Source of the DNA: Todiramphus chloris collaris
Lineage: Eukaryota; Chordata; Aves; Coraciiformes; Alcedinidae
DNA length: 64,000 bases
Direction of reading: 5' to 3'
NCBI GenBank assembly: GCA_025345505.1
Contig: JANVCC010000049.1
Location: forward strand, 9,416,733-9,480,732
The notes beneath the pieces were generated by a model that was not told the DNA's origin, searched no databases, and worked only from the letters and a program-made list of their open reading frames with translations. The position numbers and the translations under genes were made by a program. This document shows positions 36,961-49,840 of the stretch, one piece after another (the first letter of the stretch is position 1; every line of letters begins with the position of its first letter).

Positions 36961-38999
36961 TTCATAAAACCTTTCAGGCACACAGCCCTGCTAACTCAGC
37001 ACATTTTATCAAGGAATTGTTGCAAATCAAACTGTTGTGGTGTATCTTCACGTGAGAGCTAAAGGGGAATATTCTGATGAAGCACTTTCTCCACTGAAAA
37101 TGCCAGGTCATTGAAAATGAAATGTTTCACAGAACTTTTGCCAAGATGTATCAGCCCACCTTGTTGCTTTGCCAGTTGGCATGCTGAGAGTCCTGCGTTC
37201 CTACACCAGCTTTCCTAGGAATCTTGTACTGCAAGTATCCTTACATCTGTAGCAGATGGTAAGGGGCAAATTCTGCAAACTTTGTGCTGAGAAGTCCCTC
37301 CGTGGGACTTTGTGCACGCACAAATATGACTTGGCATGTGTAAGGAACGTGAAATGGGGGGTAGGAGGAAAGGAATTTGTGGTAACTGAATGAGCATCTT
37401 CTCTGGGAGTTCCTATTGTACCATCAGACCACTTACTTATATGGAGCTCAGCTGGAATATGCTACAAAGTGGAGTCACTTCTGGCTCTGTGCACAGGGAC
37501 AAGGAAAACAGAGAGGAATGCACAACACTGTGAGTGTGGATATAGAAATATCTTCAAAATATTAGAAGTACATCAGTTTGCTGTTGAATGAGATGCGTTA
37601 GTGAAGGAATACAGCCCGCACAATGCAAAAATTTTGCTTGCTCACCAGGTTCTGCCAAAGGAAACACAAACGATGCTCAGGAAGCTGCAGCATCACTTTC
37701 TGTTAGGCCAGTGCTTGTTCGTCTTTGCAGAAGTCAAAGCTTTCTGATCTTGCAGTAAAATACAGTTTGCTTTCCACAAAAGCAAATTACTGCTTTATTT
37801 TGTTACTGCAATAACACCTTGGAAAGACAGGAGGTAGGCCTGGGGTTTCTGAGCGTTGAGGAAAGGTCCAGGTGGATTTGCTTTCGGTGGATTTGCTGCA
37901 CTGGCCCGAGGAGCTGGGGTGTGCTCAGGACCTAGGACTGGGCGCTGGAGCTCTTGGCAAACAATTTGTCGTGGGTAGTCTGTCCCAAGAAGCTGCTGAG
38001 GTGTTTTCTAGATGTTTACAAGCTCCAGCCCCTCCTTCTCATTGTCTCCTCATTAGCAGGTTTTGTCTCTGCCTGCTGGTAAATTAACGTTCCTCTGAGT
38101 ACTTACATCTCTTCATCTGCCTTGTTGTGCAGCCCTCCTCTGAGCCAAGCTCTGAAGATTTGGCTGGCAAATGCATTCCTTCCCTCATGCCCTGTGGCAG
38201 ATGCTGCCTTACTGCCATCCCCTTCACATCTCGGACACCTCCCTTCAGAGAAAGTAAGCTGGGAAAAGTGCTTGGGCACGGCTGGGGCTTCTCTGTTGCA
38301 ATATACATCGGGCAGGAATCCAAAAAAGCAGTGCAACACGTGGGGGCTGTACACGGGAGGTGAGGCTGGGGTGCAAAGCTCTGCTGGCTCGGTGCTCATG
38401 GAGGAGTAAGGGCCTTGGATGGGTTTGTTACAGGAGTACATTAATCCCACCAAGGGGGTGAGATGTGCTGCTGGGCTTGATCCTCACATCTTTCCCGTTC
38501 TTCCCCATGCAAGGTGCCTGCTAAAACCCTTGGTGGAGGCAGGACCTGGCTGCCTCTGCTGAGGCTCTCTGGGGCTGCTGAGATCTAACTTTAGATTGTA
38601 GTCTTGCATTTAATCACTGTTATGCCAGGCTGAGTAAAAAAAAATGCTGCTATTGGCACCAGGAACAGAAGGAACATGAGTAGCCCCACAGAGAATGAAC
38701 ACAAGAAAAAAACCCCACTTGTCTAGCTGGGGGCTTTTCTCTCTACTAAATTTTAATGTCTGACAGCAAGTGGCAAAGGTATAAGAAGTAGGTGGCAGGC
38801 ATCATTTCTAATAGAAAACATTAGACATACTCAATAAATGAGTTCCAGGGCAAGATGAGTGCTCTGAGTTGGCTTGCTTTCAAATACAGTTCCCATATAG
38901 AACAGCTTCCAGGCTTTAGGTGCAGTAATGATTTCAGTATTCCTGTCAAAGACTAAATGAGTAACCTTCACTCCCTAGACTTGCATATATAATATTTTG

Positions 39000-41900
39000 C
39001 AAGATGTAAAATTTTTCCCAGCTCTTTCTATTTAGTTGTGCTCATAAATAAATTACATCTGTCAAGATGTGGTCCTTGTGGAGAAGATGCTGCATATGTG
39101 TGAGGATGTGCTGAAGGAAAGGGAGGCATTCCCAAACAGTTTTATCTTGCTATTTCTTATTTTCTTTACAGAAATTTAATATTTTTATGTTCACATTTCT
39201 CTTTACCATTCTGGGACATCTACCTAAAGAAATCTGTGCATATGTAATGCAAAAAAGTGTGGAAGCTGTTCTCACATCTGTATTCAGCATTGTGTTGTAC
39301 AGACTTTTCCATAATTAGCTTCCCTCAGCTATGGTTTTTTCCTTGCAGTTTTCTGTTATCCAACTGGCATGAAAGTCTCTTAAAAATACTGTAAATTAAT
39401 GGATTTTTTTTTTAAAATCCTGGTGGGACAAAATCAGATCCATATTTGTACCTGTGGATCCTCTTCTATAATATATTGGTATGGGGAAGTAGGTATTACA
39501 TATTCCTTTCATTGGTGCATACAGATAAGTAGCATGTCATTTCTTAGCAAGCTTACAGGTAATTTTGTTTAGATATATATTCCCCATTGCTTGCCCAATG
39601 TGCACAAATGTGGGTGAATTTCAAAGCTCAGCATTTTAGAATCAACAAGTTTCACCATTTTGCTGTCAGTTCTCTAAAAGAAGGTGAGTCTAGGAAAATG
39701 AAAGAAACTAGACAAATGTTAAAAAGTTATTCTTGTGAGATGATCAATATATCTCAAGTAGAATTGAGACCCCCTAGCATGCTTAAATTACTATTGATTT
39801 TATGGCAAAAAAAAATACATTTTTATTAGCTTTTATTTTATTTGGTCTTTGCTCTCGGGTGCCTCAATACCGTAACTAGTTATAGAAACAATTTATGATC
39901 AAATAATAAATACTCTTTGCAATTTAATTAAAAAGTCAAGCAGCATAACTATTTATCAAGCCCACTGCTTAAAGATTCTGCTGGTTTTATGTCATAAATC
40001 AGAATATAGATTGTCAGCTTAATCTTCTCTCTTTTCAGCTGATGCACCTGTGGCATAGCACTGTGTGGGTATGAGCACCTTCAGCAATTTCTAAAATGCT
40101 TCAAAGTTAGTCCAATAACTCTGTTAGCCCAGCTTGTGTTTGTATTTCTTACTGCCCTCAGCAGTGGATTATCCCTGCTCTTTATTGGTGTCCTCCTAGG
40201 CTGACCCATTCGTGGTGGCAGGAAATGATGAGTGTGCTGGTGTGTGGGTGCGTGGGCCCCTAAATAAATGTCTCCTGAGCAGCGATTGGCTCTTGCTGCA
40301 AGACAGTGGTGTTTTCTGGATGTGAACGTGTTGTTTAGTCGTATGGAAAGCCACTAGTGCCTACTGGCATCTTGACATTTTACTGCTGTAAAGCTCTGAA
40401 TTTAATGCATTCTACCATTTAACATGGGCAAAATGATGGGTTCATTCACCTGTTCATTCGTTGTCCACAGAAAGGTCAGACACCCCACTTGGGAAGGCTG
40501 GTGTGTGGCAAGGAGGAGTGCTGGCCCTTGTCCCCTTCTGCCATCACTCATGAGAATTCTGTTAATTACACAGGGTTATAAAGTTGTCTTCTGCCTCCTG
40601 CCTTGTCTGGGCAGCCTGGCCCTTTCTGCAAAAATTGCCTGTTAAAGTCCTTTCCAAAAGGATCTGCAGAGCTTTGTGGGACTTCTGGAAATGAGTGATT
40701 GAACACAGCAGCTGCTGTGCAGAGCTGTTAGCTGGGGCACAGGGGGATGTTGCAGCCTCTCCATGAGAAGAGAAATGTCACCTTGGCTGCGGGTGATATC
40801 TTTGCATCATTTCATCTGTGAGGACCGGGTGCCCTGCATGGCACCGATGGTGCCAAATGGGTCCCGGCACCGTGGCTTTGCTGTGGTGTGTAGCTGTTTG
40901 GCATGGACAAATTTGTCTTCTGTTGCACTCTCAATAAGTTTCCACTTAAATTTCTCATGATGGCTTTGTGAAAAGACATTTGAAGAAAGATTTGCTACAT
41001 GGCCAGTTTTCTTTTGACCTACGTTCCTGTACTGCACTTGCCTGAGTATAACAGTCCTTCCCAGCTGCAATTTCCCTGAGTAGTACTGTCTGCACCCACC
41101 TGTCCAGTTCAGATTTATCATTTGAAAGATTTATAACTGAAAATAGGAATATGATTTATGTCATGCTAGGCAGATAATGGCATGTGTGAACACCTGTGTG
41201 GGGGTTCTGCAGAAGACAATGCTGTTTAGGTACCTACCAGTGATTATCTGGATCTACCTTAGAGTGCTGTGATTTATAATGGGAGCTTTAAGAAGTTTTC
41301 CAGATTTTTCTTGGACTGGTCGAAAGTACCTCCCCATTCTAACAGCCCCTTATCACAAGGCTTTAGCTCTAGGAGATGGCTCTGCATTTTCTAGAGAACT
41401 GAAGGTTTAAGTGTAGGGCAGCTGTAACTGCTTCAGTAATAATGGGACTGGGAGATTTTTCATCACCATTTTCCATCCCAGTGGGTGCATTGTGGCTCTC
41501 ATCCCTTTACTGTGATTTTGCCATTGTTAATGAAAGGAAACTTTTGAGGGTTTGAAATGTTCTCACTTCTTTCTGCAGTACTATAGAATTTTATATAAAT
41601 GCATTCTTGCATTTTCAGAAGGTTATTTCTTCTTTGGTAGTATTCATTAAGATATTTTTTGATCAAATAAGTTAAAAGCATTATAAAACAAGTTTTGAAT
41701 AGAATAGCAAAAATGACTGTATCATTATATCAAAGTGGAGTTAGGTTATTTTTTTTCCTTGGACATGCACAAGAATGCAAAGAAGTCTTTGAGTTCACCT
41801 AGCTAAAAATCTGAGATAGTCATTCCTGTTATCAACTCATTGATCCTCCAATTTGATTAAATATTCTGCACTGTAAAGAACAAAATACATGTGAGGACAT

Positions 41901-44900
41901 GTCCTTTGCATTGAGCTAATGGATCCATCATGAGTGCTGCTTTAGTCACTAAATTATATGGAGTTAGAAAAAAAATTGCTATTTCTGTAGTAATACTCAT
42001 CATTAAGTCTACACAATTAATACACTGCATACACATTTCAGCTCTGTCCCTCACTGATGTATAATAGTGGCCTACTTATAGGAGTTTTATCCTATATTTT
42101 GTTTATTGATAATGAAATTTAAATGTGTGTATTGAACATGTGATACCTGCCTACAGCTATTGTAGTTGTGTCCTGTTTGAATCAGTTCACTAATGTAAGG
42201 ATTACAGTATTCTATTGTGTTTATAGTAGTAAGGAATTAGTATCTTTTAATAGTTTTTTATTCAGCAAAAAATATATCTAATTTTTGGATACTACTAATT
42301 ACAAAGTACAGGAAAATTTGTCTTTTATCCTTCTTCTCTTCTCATACATCATGACAGAACACTTGCATAGAAGTTGTGAATATATCAGGCAAATGAACTG
42401 CTGGAATGACCTCAAAGAAAAGTAGCATTTTCAAGACAAGGAGTTGGTATTCAGATTTCAAAGTAAAAAATTAATCCTACGATGTGCAACGTATGAAGTA
42501 GATGTAGTGATTTTGATTCTGAGCAGTGGATTCAGCTTATATCACCTCATTTCAAAGTCTTCTGAATTCACAGTTTTATAATTGTGGATCTTAAGAAAAG
42601 GAAACTGAAACTGTTTCACTGGCTCCTCCTTAGTTTCTATTAATAAATATATAATTTCATCTAACAGAATGAAATCAAAATTTCTAAATTTTCTATGTTA
42701 TGAACTTTAAAAAAAAAAATTCATTCAACTTCAAGATTTAAAAATATTTATAGAATGTTTTTTACTGAAAGAGTGTTTTTTTGTCTTAAATTATAAGATT
42801 ACCACATTCCATATGAAAACACTAGGAAAACTCTGTGAAACAAACTGTTTTCTAAAATCCAAATGTGAACGGAGTGTGCCTTAAATTGGGGCACTTCTCT
42901 GCCCATTTCTCTTTTAACGAAAACAGCAATTTAAACTCCAGAACATCAGTGAAAACCTTATGGACAATTTCCTGCTGACATTGCTGAGGTTGATCAGTAG
43001 GGTTGATCCCTAAAACTTCCTTTTAAGCAGACTCAGTCAAGCCCTGGATGCCCTGCTGTGTGATCACCCTTCTATTCTTTTCCCTTCTCTGTTGCACAGG
43101 TGAGTCTGCTTCCCTCTCTCTGCGTGCTCCTCAGGCTTTGCTGTTGGTGTTTCATTACATTGCAAGTTATGAGGGGGAAAAAAAACCCCAAAACCCAAAA
43201 CAAAACACCAAAAGAAAACAAAAATGAACTCCCATAAATAAAATAAAACCCCATAGCTGTAGGATGCTGCCCTGGTCTTAAAGTGCAACTTGAACAGCTG
43301 CCTCTCCACAGTAGCGTGGACAAGTTTTTGACTGTTTTCCCTCTACTGTCTACTCCTGCTGTTTACCTGAAAATTGAATTTCAGTGCTCTTTGCTGCCAT
43401 TTCAGTTGGCTGAATACATATATTCATAAAAGTGTTGGTGGGGGATTTTGCAGTACTGCTAAGAGAAATAGCTGTAGTGCCCTGTTGTTTTCTTGCAACT
43501 TATGTCTCATGTACATCCTGGCTTCCCCAGGATTTTACACCAGGAGAGGTACAAGCTGCGTACAGATGGGAACCTGAAATGTGCTATGAGTTAATTGCAT
43601 GGACTGTGCCATACCAGAGAAATGTAACCAATGTGCTGGTCCTCCAGGTACTGGTGTGATGGATTGTCAATTGTGTGTGAGAGGGTAAGAGTGCTGCCTA
43701 GTACCCTGCTAGCCTGACCACCAGAAAAGTCCATAGGTAAAGCACTAAATGTGTGGGGAATTGACATTCAGTTCAAGCGTGTTTGTTCAGCAGATTGTTT
43801 AGACTTTAATCATGGTTAAATCTTCTAGTTAGATAATTGTTCCACCAGTTGATAATTTGAATTGTTCTGAAGAGCAACATGCTAAAACATCTTCGGTGAG
43901 AAGCAGCAAAGGAGATGATTTTGGATTCCCTTTTGTTAATTTCTTGTACATCACCATGTTAGTTCTTCTGTTTTCTAATTAATTTGGTTGTACTTCATGC
44001 ACTTTTCCCTACAAACACTGACACTACTTATATAGCTCTAGTGACACTACAGCTTAGGAAGCTGGGGCTCATCACCAAAGGTTGAGGCCTCTGTGTAGTT
44101 TGTCTTGGGTCAGGAGATGCCATTCTGTTTCCAGCTGTGTTGTAGGAACTGGGGCAGTTTTCCTAGTGAAGACATGCCTGAGTTTCCCACTTGTATAATT
44201 TTGTTCCCATTTGTATAGGATTTGGGGTCCATGTTTCTCACAGGCTTCACTCTGCTAAAAGCGAAGTTGCTTGATGATTTCAAAGTCCTTGATGTAAAAT
44301 TATACACTTTTTTTTTTCAAGTGCAAATGAACCTAAGCTATGCTTTGCTGCTACATTTTCTTCATTTTATAGTATTGCTGTGTGCTGAGATGAAGAGCAT
44401 TGCAAGTGTAATGGCTTTTGCATTGTTCTTCTGAAGGACACAAGCCATTTCAGGGGCTGTGTCCCCCCAGATGCTGTTCAGTGCATAGCAGTAAGCCTCA
44501 CCTGTGCTCGGCTGGAGGCGTTTGGATGCCTGTGGCAGCTGGAGGAATTACTGTTTCCAGCCAGTTCTCTGCAGCTTCCTGGGCTGGTGCTGCTGTGAGG
44601 AAATCTGTGCGTGTTGCAAGTCATGAGATGTACAAAGTTCTGCTTGTTGCCACGGAAACATCCAGTTTTAGGCACAGCTCTAAATGTGCTTTTTACTCAG
44701 TTTGCTCAGTCCCACCTCCCTTGTGGACTGCCAGTTTGGCAGTTCTTGGTGGGAACTGTGGTTGCTGCAAAATCTGTGAGGGAAAACTGACTTTGGAGAT
44801 ACTGCCAAAGAAAAAAAATGTATAAAGGAAATGGAAAACAAATAATAAGAAAAAAACCCCATATTGGGTTATTTGCATCCAAAGCATCAAGGGCTTTACT

Positions 44901-45683
44901 CAGGGTATTTGCATTTTGGGATTTGCCATGCAGGTGCCAAAAGTGGTTCATTCCTGAGGGGAAGATTGCAGGAACTCCATGGTCTCTGTCTGAGACTCAG
45001 TAAGTCCCTTAGGGGACCCCATGAGAGGGGGTTGAACTGTTCCAGGTGATGCTGAACACCAGGGCATGTCTGTGACATGCATTCACATGTCACACTGTCC
45101 TCAGTCTCCATGCTGGAGCTTAACCTGCCTTGGGCACAGATTTAGAGCCCAGGTGCATGGGGCTATTATGGGGCACCCAGCTTATGGCATTGTCTGCTTT
45201 GAGGGGTTAAAATGCGCTTCACATTGAACTGAAAAGTGGGTCTTGCTGCCAATGAAGCCAATGAGAAAGTACTGATTGATTTCAGGAGTAGGCAGATGGA
45301 GCCAAAATTTGCTGCTGTTATGTCTCATTTGCATGGAAGTTAATTAACTATACCTTCAGGTTCACTTACCTTTATGGAGATAGGCATTAAGTCTGGGCCC
45401 CCACTGGTAATCCAAGTCTCTTTTGGACATCATTCTAAAGGCTCTAAGGCAAGACACATTTCAGGTGGGATTTTTTTTCCTCATCTCTGCAAAAAGTGTC
45501 TTGATTGGTGACAGTCATGCATTTCTTCCTGCTCTGTTATTCAACCTGTATGGAAATTTGCTGAGAACATAGTGAGGTGGAAAATCTGCTTGGACTGCTA
45601 ATACATCTGTCAGATGTGAAACTTGAAAATGGTTGTCTGAATGCAGCCCAAAAAAGGGTTTTCAATGGAAATGTTCTGTCTGA
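39000..45683. other. Non-coding stretch, no gene seen
   Basis: AT-rich from 39000 to 43000, including a possible CNE at 39880-40060 (TTTGCAATTTAATTAAAAAG, GTCATAAATCAG). Two octamers ATTTGCAT lie about 35 bp apart at 44871 and 44906. The A/C tract at 43178 and a splice-bounded 117-base open frame at 43531 are listed separately. No gene is supported. Confidence 0.6.
43178..43214. repeat. A/C-only low-complexity tract
   Basis: AAAAAAAACCCCAAAACCCA starts at 43178, directly after G5, and only A and C occur to 43214. A-rich sequence continues to about 43225. The composition and CCCC/CCC spacing resemble the tract at 29709 and, in reverse complement, those at 14243 and 46035. Confidence 0.85.
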
Positions 45684-45793
45684 GTGTTCAACCTTGAGAA
45701 AACTTGTTCAACTCTAAATTTGGCCCTGCTTTGAGCAGGGGATGGACTAGAGAGCTCCAGAAGTACTTTCCAGTCTAAGTTATTACTGCAATC
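45684..45793 (+). mobile_element. Old CR1 LINE 3' fragment (copy 3)
   Basis: This is a short, strongly decayed CR1 3' end in forward orientation. The telling part is GGCCCTGCTTTGAGCAGGGG at about 45722, followed by ATGGACTAGAGAGCTCCAGA and ACTTTCCAGTCTAAGTTATT. It matches the common CR1 ending (tttgagcaggggnttggactagatga-ctccagaggtcccttccaacctaaattattctatgattc) with many substitutions; the terminal ATTCTATGATTC has decayed to ATTACTGCAATC. A possible ORF2-derived trace (GTTCAACCTTGAGAAAA, about 45686) suggests an internal deletion. It is more diverged than the other two copies and therefore probably the oldest insertion here. The 5' limit is uncertain. Confidence 0.65.
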
Positions 45794-46034
45794 TATATTA
45801 TAATATTGCAAATTTGAATAAATAATAATGGTAAGACATGCATGACTTCTGGGTGAATGTATTTGGAAAATATCCTGTGACATCCTCAATCCTCCTACCC
45901 ACAGCAAAGCAAGATAATGAAAGTTTGTGTGTACTTCATGTAGAAAAATGTTTGTGCACAGAAATTGTCTAAATGGAGGTCTAAAAATACAGTTTCTGTT
46001 TTTTCTAAATTCAGCCCTCGGTGTTTTTTTGTTA

Positions 46035-46072
46035 GTGGTTGTTGTTTGGTTTTTTTGTTTTTTTTTTTTTTT
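46035..46072. repeat. G/T-only low-complexity tract ending in T15
   Basis: Only G and T occur from 46035 to 46072 (GTGGTTGTTGTTTGG, then T7, G, T15). It lies about 240 bp downstream of CR1 copy 3 but is not part of it, because CR1 lacks a poly(A) or poly(T) end. Confidence 0.85.
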
Positions 46073-47999
46073 AATCTGTACTTGATAGTAAAGAGACAAA
46101 GAAAAAAGCTTATATGAAAAATCATAGACCTGGTAATGTACTAAAATTGCTAATTGCCCATTGCTATCTAAGCTCATTTCAAGCTGTTGGCAGCTGTGAT
46201 TCTGCAGAGGAACTTTTTACCATCCTGGCAACTAAAACACAATGTTGGATTTGTATCTTCAAGATGAAAGGGAGACCCTCTCCTTAGATATGCAACCTCT
46301 TTTCCATGTTGACCTTTCCACCAGGGAACAGCCAGTTAAATGTGCAAGTCAGTGCTTTGCACTGGGGAACAGTGATAGCAACTATTTCTGCAGTGTTATG
46401 GGTTGATATGGGGTGAGATTGGTCTGAGATGGCTTCACTGTACACAGAACCTCTGAAAGCAGACCAACATTAGGGGATATTTTGTCTTTTCTATATCCCA
46501 TTTGAAAATAGATTTTTCCCTGTTATCATTGTTTTCTGTCTCTCATCTATTACTTAATTTGTTTCATTGATTTAATAGATAATATTTACTATTAAGAATC
46601 AAATGAGGCTTGCCTGAAAGATGAGGAAAATGAAGTATCCTGTAGTTTGAGTTTGGACCGACTATATGTTTTCAGGCTCTCTGAATGGGCGGCAGGTTCC
46701 TGCTTGCTCTTTGTCTTTATTTGGCAATGGAAGAGGAGTAGGAAGGCAGATGAGAATAAAGAATTGCTCTAGTTAGATTAACAGAAAGATTAAATCCTTT
46801 AAAGAAGACACTGTTTGTTCATGTGTACCTGGTGAATATTGGAAAATACACATGCAGATTAAAGAGATGAGAGTAGTTAAAGCTAGGGAATGTTAGAAAA
46901 TGTCTGAGGTGGTAGGGACTGGTGCTCCCTGAGTTGCTGTTGGACAAGGACTGTGGCAGAAGCTGGTGTTCAGCCCTGCTTACAAGGGAGTGATGAAGAA
47001 ATGAAGAGCCCACAGGGTGAAAGAAAGGCATAAAAATTTCAGAAAGAAGTGGCAAGCAAAGGTTGAGATGAAATAGCTGTTTTTCTTCCTGGCAAAGGTT
47101 GGCAGCTAGGACCTTGAGGTCCTGCCCTAGGTACCAGGCTGCTCAAACCCTGTTTCAGATAGGGAATAACCATCATGTAGACAACACAAAGATTTAGGAA
47201 GGACTGTAGGGATCTTTGAAGAGAGATTTTAAATGAGTGAAAGAAATGGACAATATGAGGGGAAACACTCTTAAATCTATTCTGAATTCCCTTAGACTGT
47301 TTTTGCACTGAATGGTTTATTTTTCACCCACCTTTGTGACTTTTACTATCTTCTTTCTATTTCAAGATTTTAAAAATGTATATCAATTTCTTTCCAAAGC
47401 ACAGGAAGTCAAAGAGCTGAGTTTTGTCTATTAAGCTAAGGCAGCCTAAGCTGATGATTGCTGCTACATCAGGCAGCAAATGTTCACCCATCCATGTGAC
47501 CCTGAGAGGGAAAAATGACTTCTGTTTCATATGATGTCTGAGTTGATTAAAATATTTAGTAGTATTTTCATTCATGATTTATCATGAATATTTGCATTCT
47601 TCTCTAGGTCAGAAGATGGCACAGACTTCCTCATTCGCACAAAGTTTAAAAATGGCCCCATTCATCTACATACAAAGTTCCCATCTCTGCCATGATTCAC
47701 AGAGCTTGGCCATGGAGTCTTCACTCCACTCCCTGTGCTGTTTGCAGGCAGTGTTGTCCAGGGAACCACTGTGGAACAGATTCCTTGCATACCAGTTGCA
47801 CTCCACCCTGGGAGCTCCTTTGATGTACCTTTCCTTACTGTGTCAACAGGGCTGTACCTTTAATATGATTTTAATTTCTAACTCACCTCCAGTCATTATT
47901 CCACAACCACCTTTGCAGGGCAGCACTGGAGAGGACAGGAATATGCCAAGAGACCCTTTTGTGGGCACACTGGGGTTAGCCCAGACTGTAATTGTAACT

Positions 48000-48040
48000 G
48001 GGTGTTATGGTAGATAGGGTGTTATGGTAGATAAGGTGTT
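48000..48040. repeat. 17-bp tandem repeat, 2.4 copies
   Basis: GGGTGTTATGGTAGATA occurs at 48000-48016 and 48017-48033, then a partial third copy AGGTGTT to 48040. The two full units are identical. Confidence 0.95.
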
Positions 48041-49814
48041 TTGCCTGACCCTTCACGTGTGCCAGGGAAAGGAGTGTCACAGGTTGAAGACCAGAGCAGG
48101 GATCAGCACCCCGAGGCTGCTACAAGCCTAAGGGGTAAGAATGAAGCTTGAAGGAAGTGGTTGGGAGTATGCAGTTGTCCTTGAGGTCTGGGGTATCCAT
48201 CTATGGGGTTTAGCAAGGCTTCAGCAAGCCACTGGATCCTAAATTTGTCAGGGAGGTGTCTTTAGCCACTCTCTGAGGGCATGGCTTTGCTAGACCTGAG
48301 TGTCTAGCTGGCACTTATTTGAGAAGTTTTAGCAAGTCCCTCAGAAGACACCCTCCTGACTGCCTGCAAGGAAGGTGCAGCAGAGCAAATTCTAGCTTAA
48401 ATTGTGACTACATTTACTTGGTCAAAAATTCCTTGGAAACACTGTTGCCTTTTCAGCTAGGCAGATGTATAGCTTAACTGCCTTAACATTCCTACAGATT
48501 CATAACACCTGAATGATCACAGTATTAACACAGTATAAAGAGTTCTGTAATTCAGTGTCACCTCATTACAGTTAAGAGAAATGTAATGCCAACAGTGACA
48601 AATGCAGAATAACTCCAGTTGCTGATGATACAAATTGGATTCAGCTGAAGCTTCAATGCACACTCAAAAAGATGGAGAGAATCAAAAGGTTGTTTAACAT
48701 ACTTAGGTTTTAGGGAGTAGTTATAAGGTAGATGGTATTTCATGCTCATTATTCAAGGAATAAGGGAGAAACTGAACTGTTCAGCATTGATTAAAACTGT
48801 TCTTGCTGCTATAACTAAAATACATCTTCACTTCAAAGCCTTCCTTAAAAAGATAATGTGTTTCAGATTGTATTAACAGTCGTGTTTGGTTGTTGCTGGG
48901 TAGTTATTTTAATTCTCAAAACAGCAAGAGAAGTAGCTTTTAGCTGATACAAACTGCAAGATGAAATACACAGTGTGAAAAATCATGTCTCCAATCAACC
49001 CATCTAAGGTCAGTTGCCCCCCTCAGCACAAGCGGGGAAGCCAGGGAGTGGAGGAGCCGTGCAAGAGGCAGGAGTGGGAGACCCTCCAAGGCTGCCCCAG
49101 GGTCTGCAGCGCCAGAACCCCTCCTGTGCCCCAGAAGAGCTGGAACCTTGGAATTCAGCTTTGTGCTGAGAAATGTGGCCACACTAGCAAAACACAAGCA
49201 CAGTTTCAAAATCGGTTTTAGCGAGCAAAATAAGCTCCATTGGCAAGTGCAATTCTTGCTGGCACTGCTCATCTCTGCAATGTATTTTGCCAGCAGAGAA
49301 ATGTGGCAGACAGAAGCAAGTGTATTTTTTAAAATTCCACCACTAGCAGAGCTTGGCAGAGCCTGGTGCAAACCTGGTGTGAGATGCCAATTTCCTTGGC
49401 CCCTGGAGTGCTGAGGGAAGGATTGAGGCAAACACCAGATCTTTCCTGGACTCACTGATAAGCTTAATGAGGGCACTAAGCAGAGGCAAAGCCCCTCTCA
49501 AACACCCTGTCAAAGCTCTCCTTGTTCCCAGAGACACCTGGGAGAGGAAACGCTATGCAAACTCCATTTCTCCAATGTGGTTTTAGGAGTATTTCTGCTA
49601 AATGTGGGGTTCTGGGGACTGGAGGCAGATCTCCACAAACAAAGCATTCCGAAACAGTGTCCAGAGCCTGGTGGTCATTGCAGACTGGGCAAGGCTTGTG
49701 CCTCCATCGTGTTCACAAATCCCCAAGTGACCACTGCTGTTGTTGGAAGGACCCAGGTGCCATCAGATCCCCAGAGCTATGCATTGCAATGGGAAAGAAA
49801 AGGTCTTACTTGGC

Positions 49815-49840
49815 TTTTTTTTTTTTTTTTTTTTTTTTTT
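49815..49840. repeat. T26 homopolymer
   Basis: This is the longest homopolymer in the window, 26 uninterrupted T between TGGC and CCTGG. No SINE-like body adjoins it on either side that would make it a retrotransposon tail. Length is likely polymorphic and prone to sequencing error. Confidence 0.95.

Larger units (their letters stand above)
32341..38999. other. Non-coding stretch, no gene seen
   Basis: Besides the blocks at 33460 and 36820, it holds A13 at 35927-35939 and a 13-bp imperfect duplication of GCTCATGGGGTGC at about 36076. AT-rich 35160-35300 contains AACAATG and GCAAATTAAATATCATAATC and may be another weak CNE. Moderately GC-rich patches at 34350-34650 and 37850-38600 give frames on both strands and no recognisable protein. 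Confidence 0.6.

Noticed and set aside
44871-44915. Pair of octamers ATTTGCAT about 35 bp apart as a POU element
   Set aside because: The octamer recurs several times across the window in AT-rich DNA, and nothing else supports this pair.
45662-46177. 171-codon reverse frame
   Set aside because: It runs antisense through CR1 copy 3 and the G/T tract, whose complement gives a Lys/Thr/Asn run.
47574-48017. 147-codon forward frame
   Set aside because: It ends inside the 17-bp tandem repeat and has no family resemblance. It is read as chance.
48940-49476. Reverse-strand open frame of 178 codons, the longest in the window
   Set aside because: It shows no domain, signal or family resemblance, lies in moderately GC-rich DNA where stops are rarer, and overlaps forward frames of similar quality.
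49815-49840. T26 as the reversed poly(A) tail of a retrotransposed gene
   Set aside because: The sequence downstream shows no reversed transcript-like or SINE-like body, and no target-site duplication could be found.
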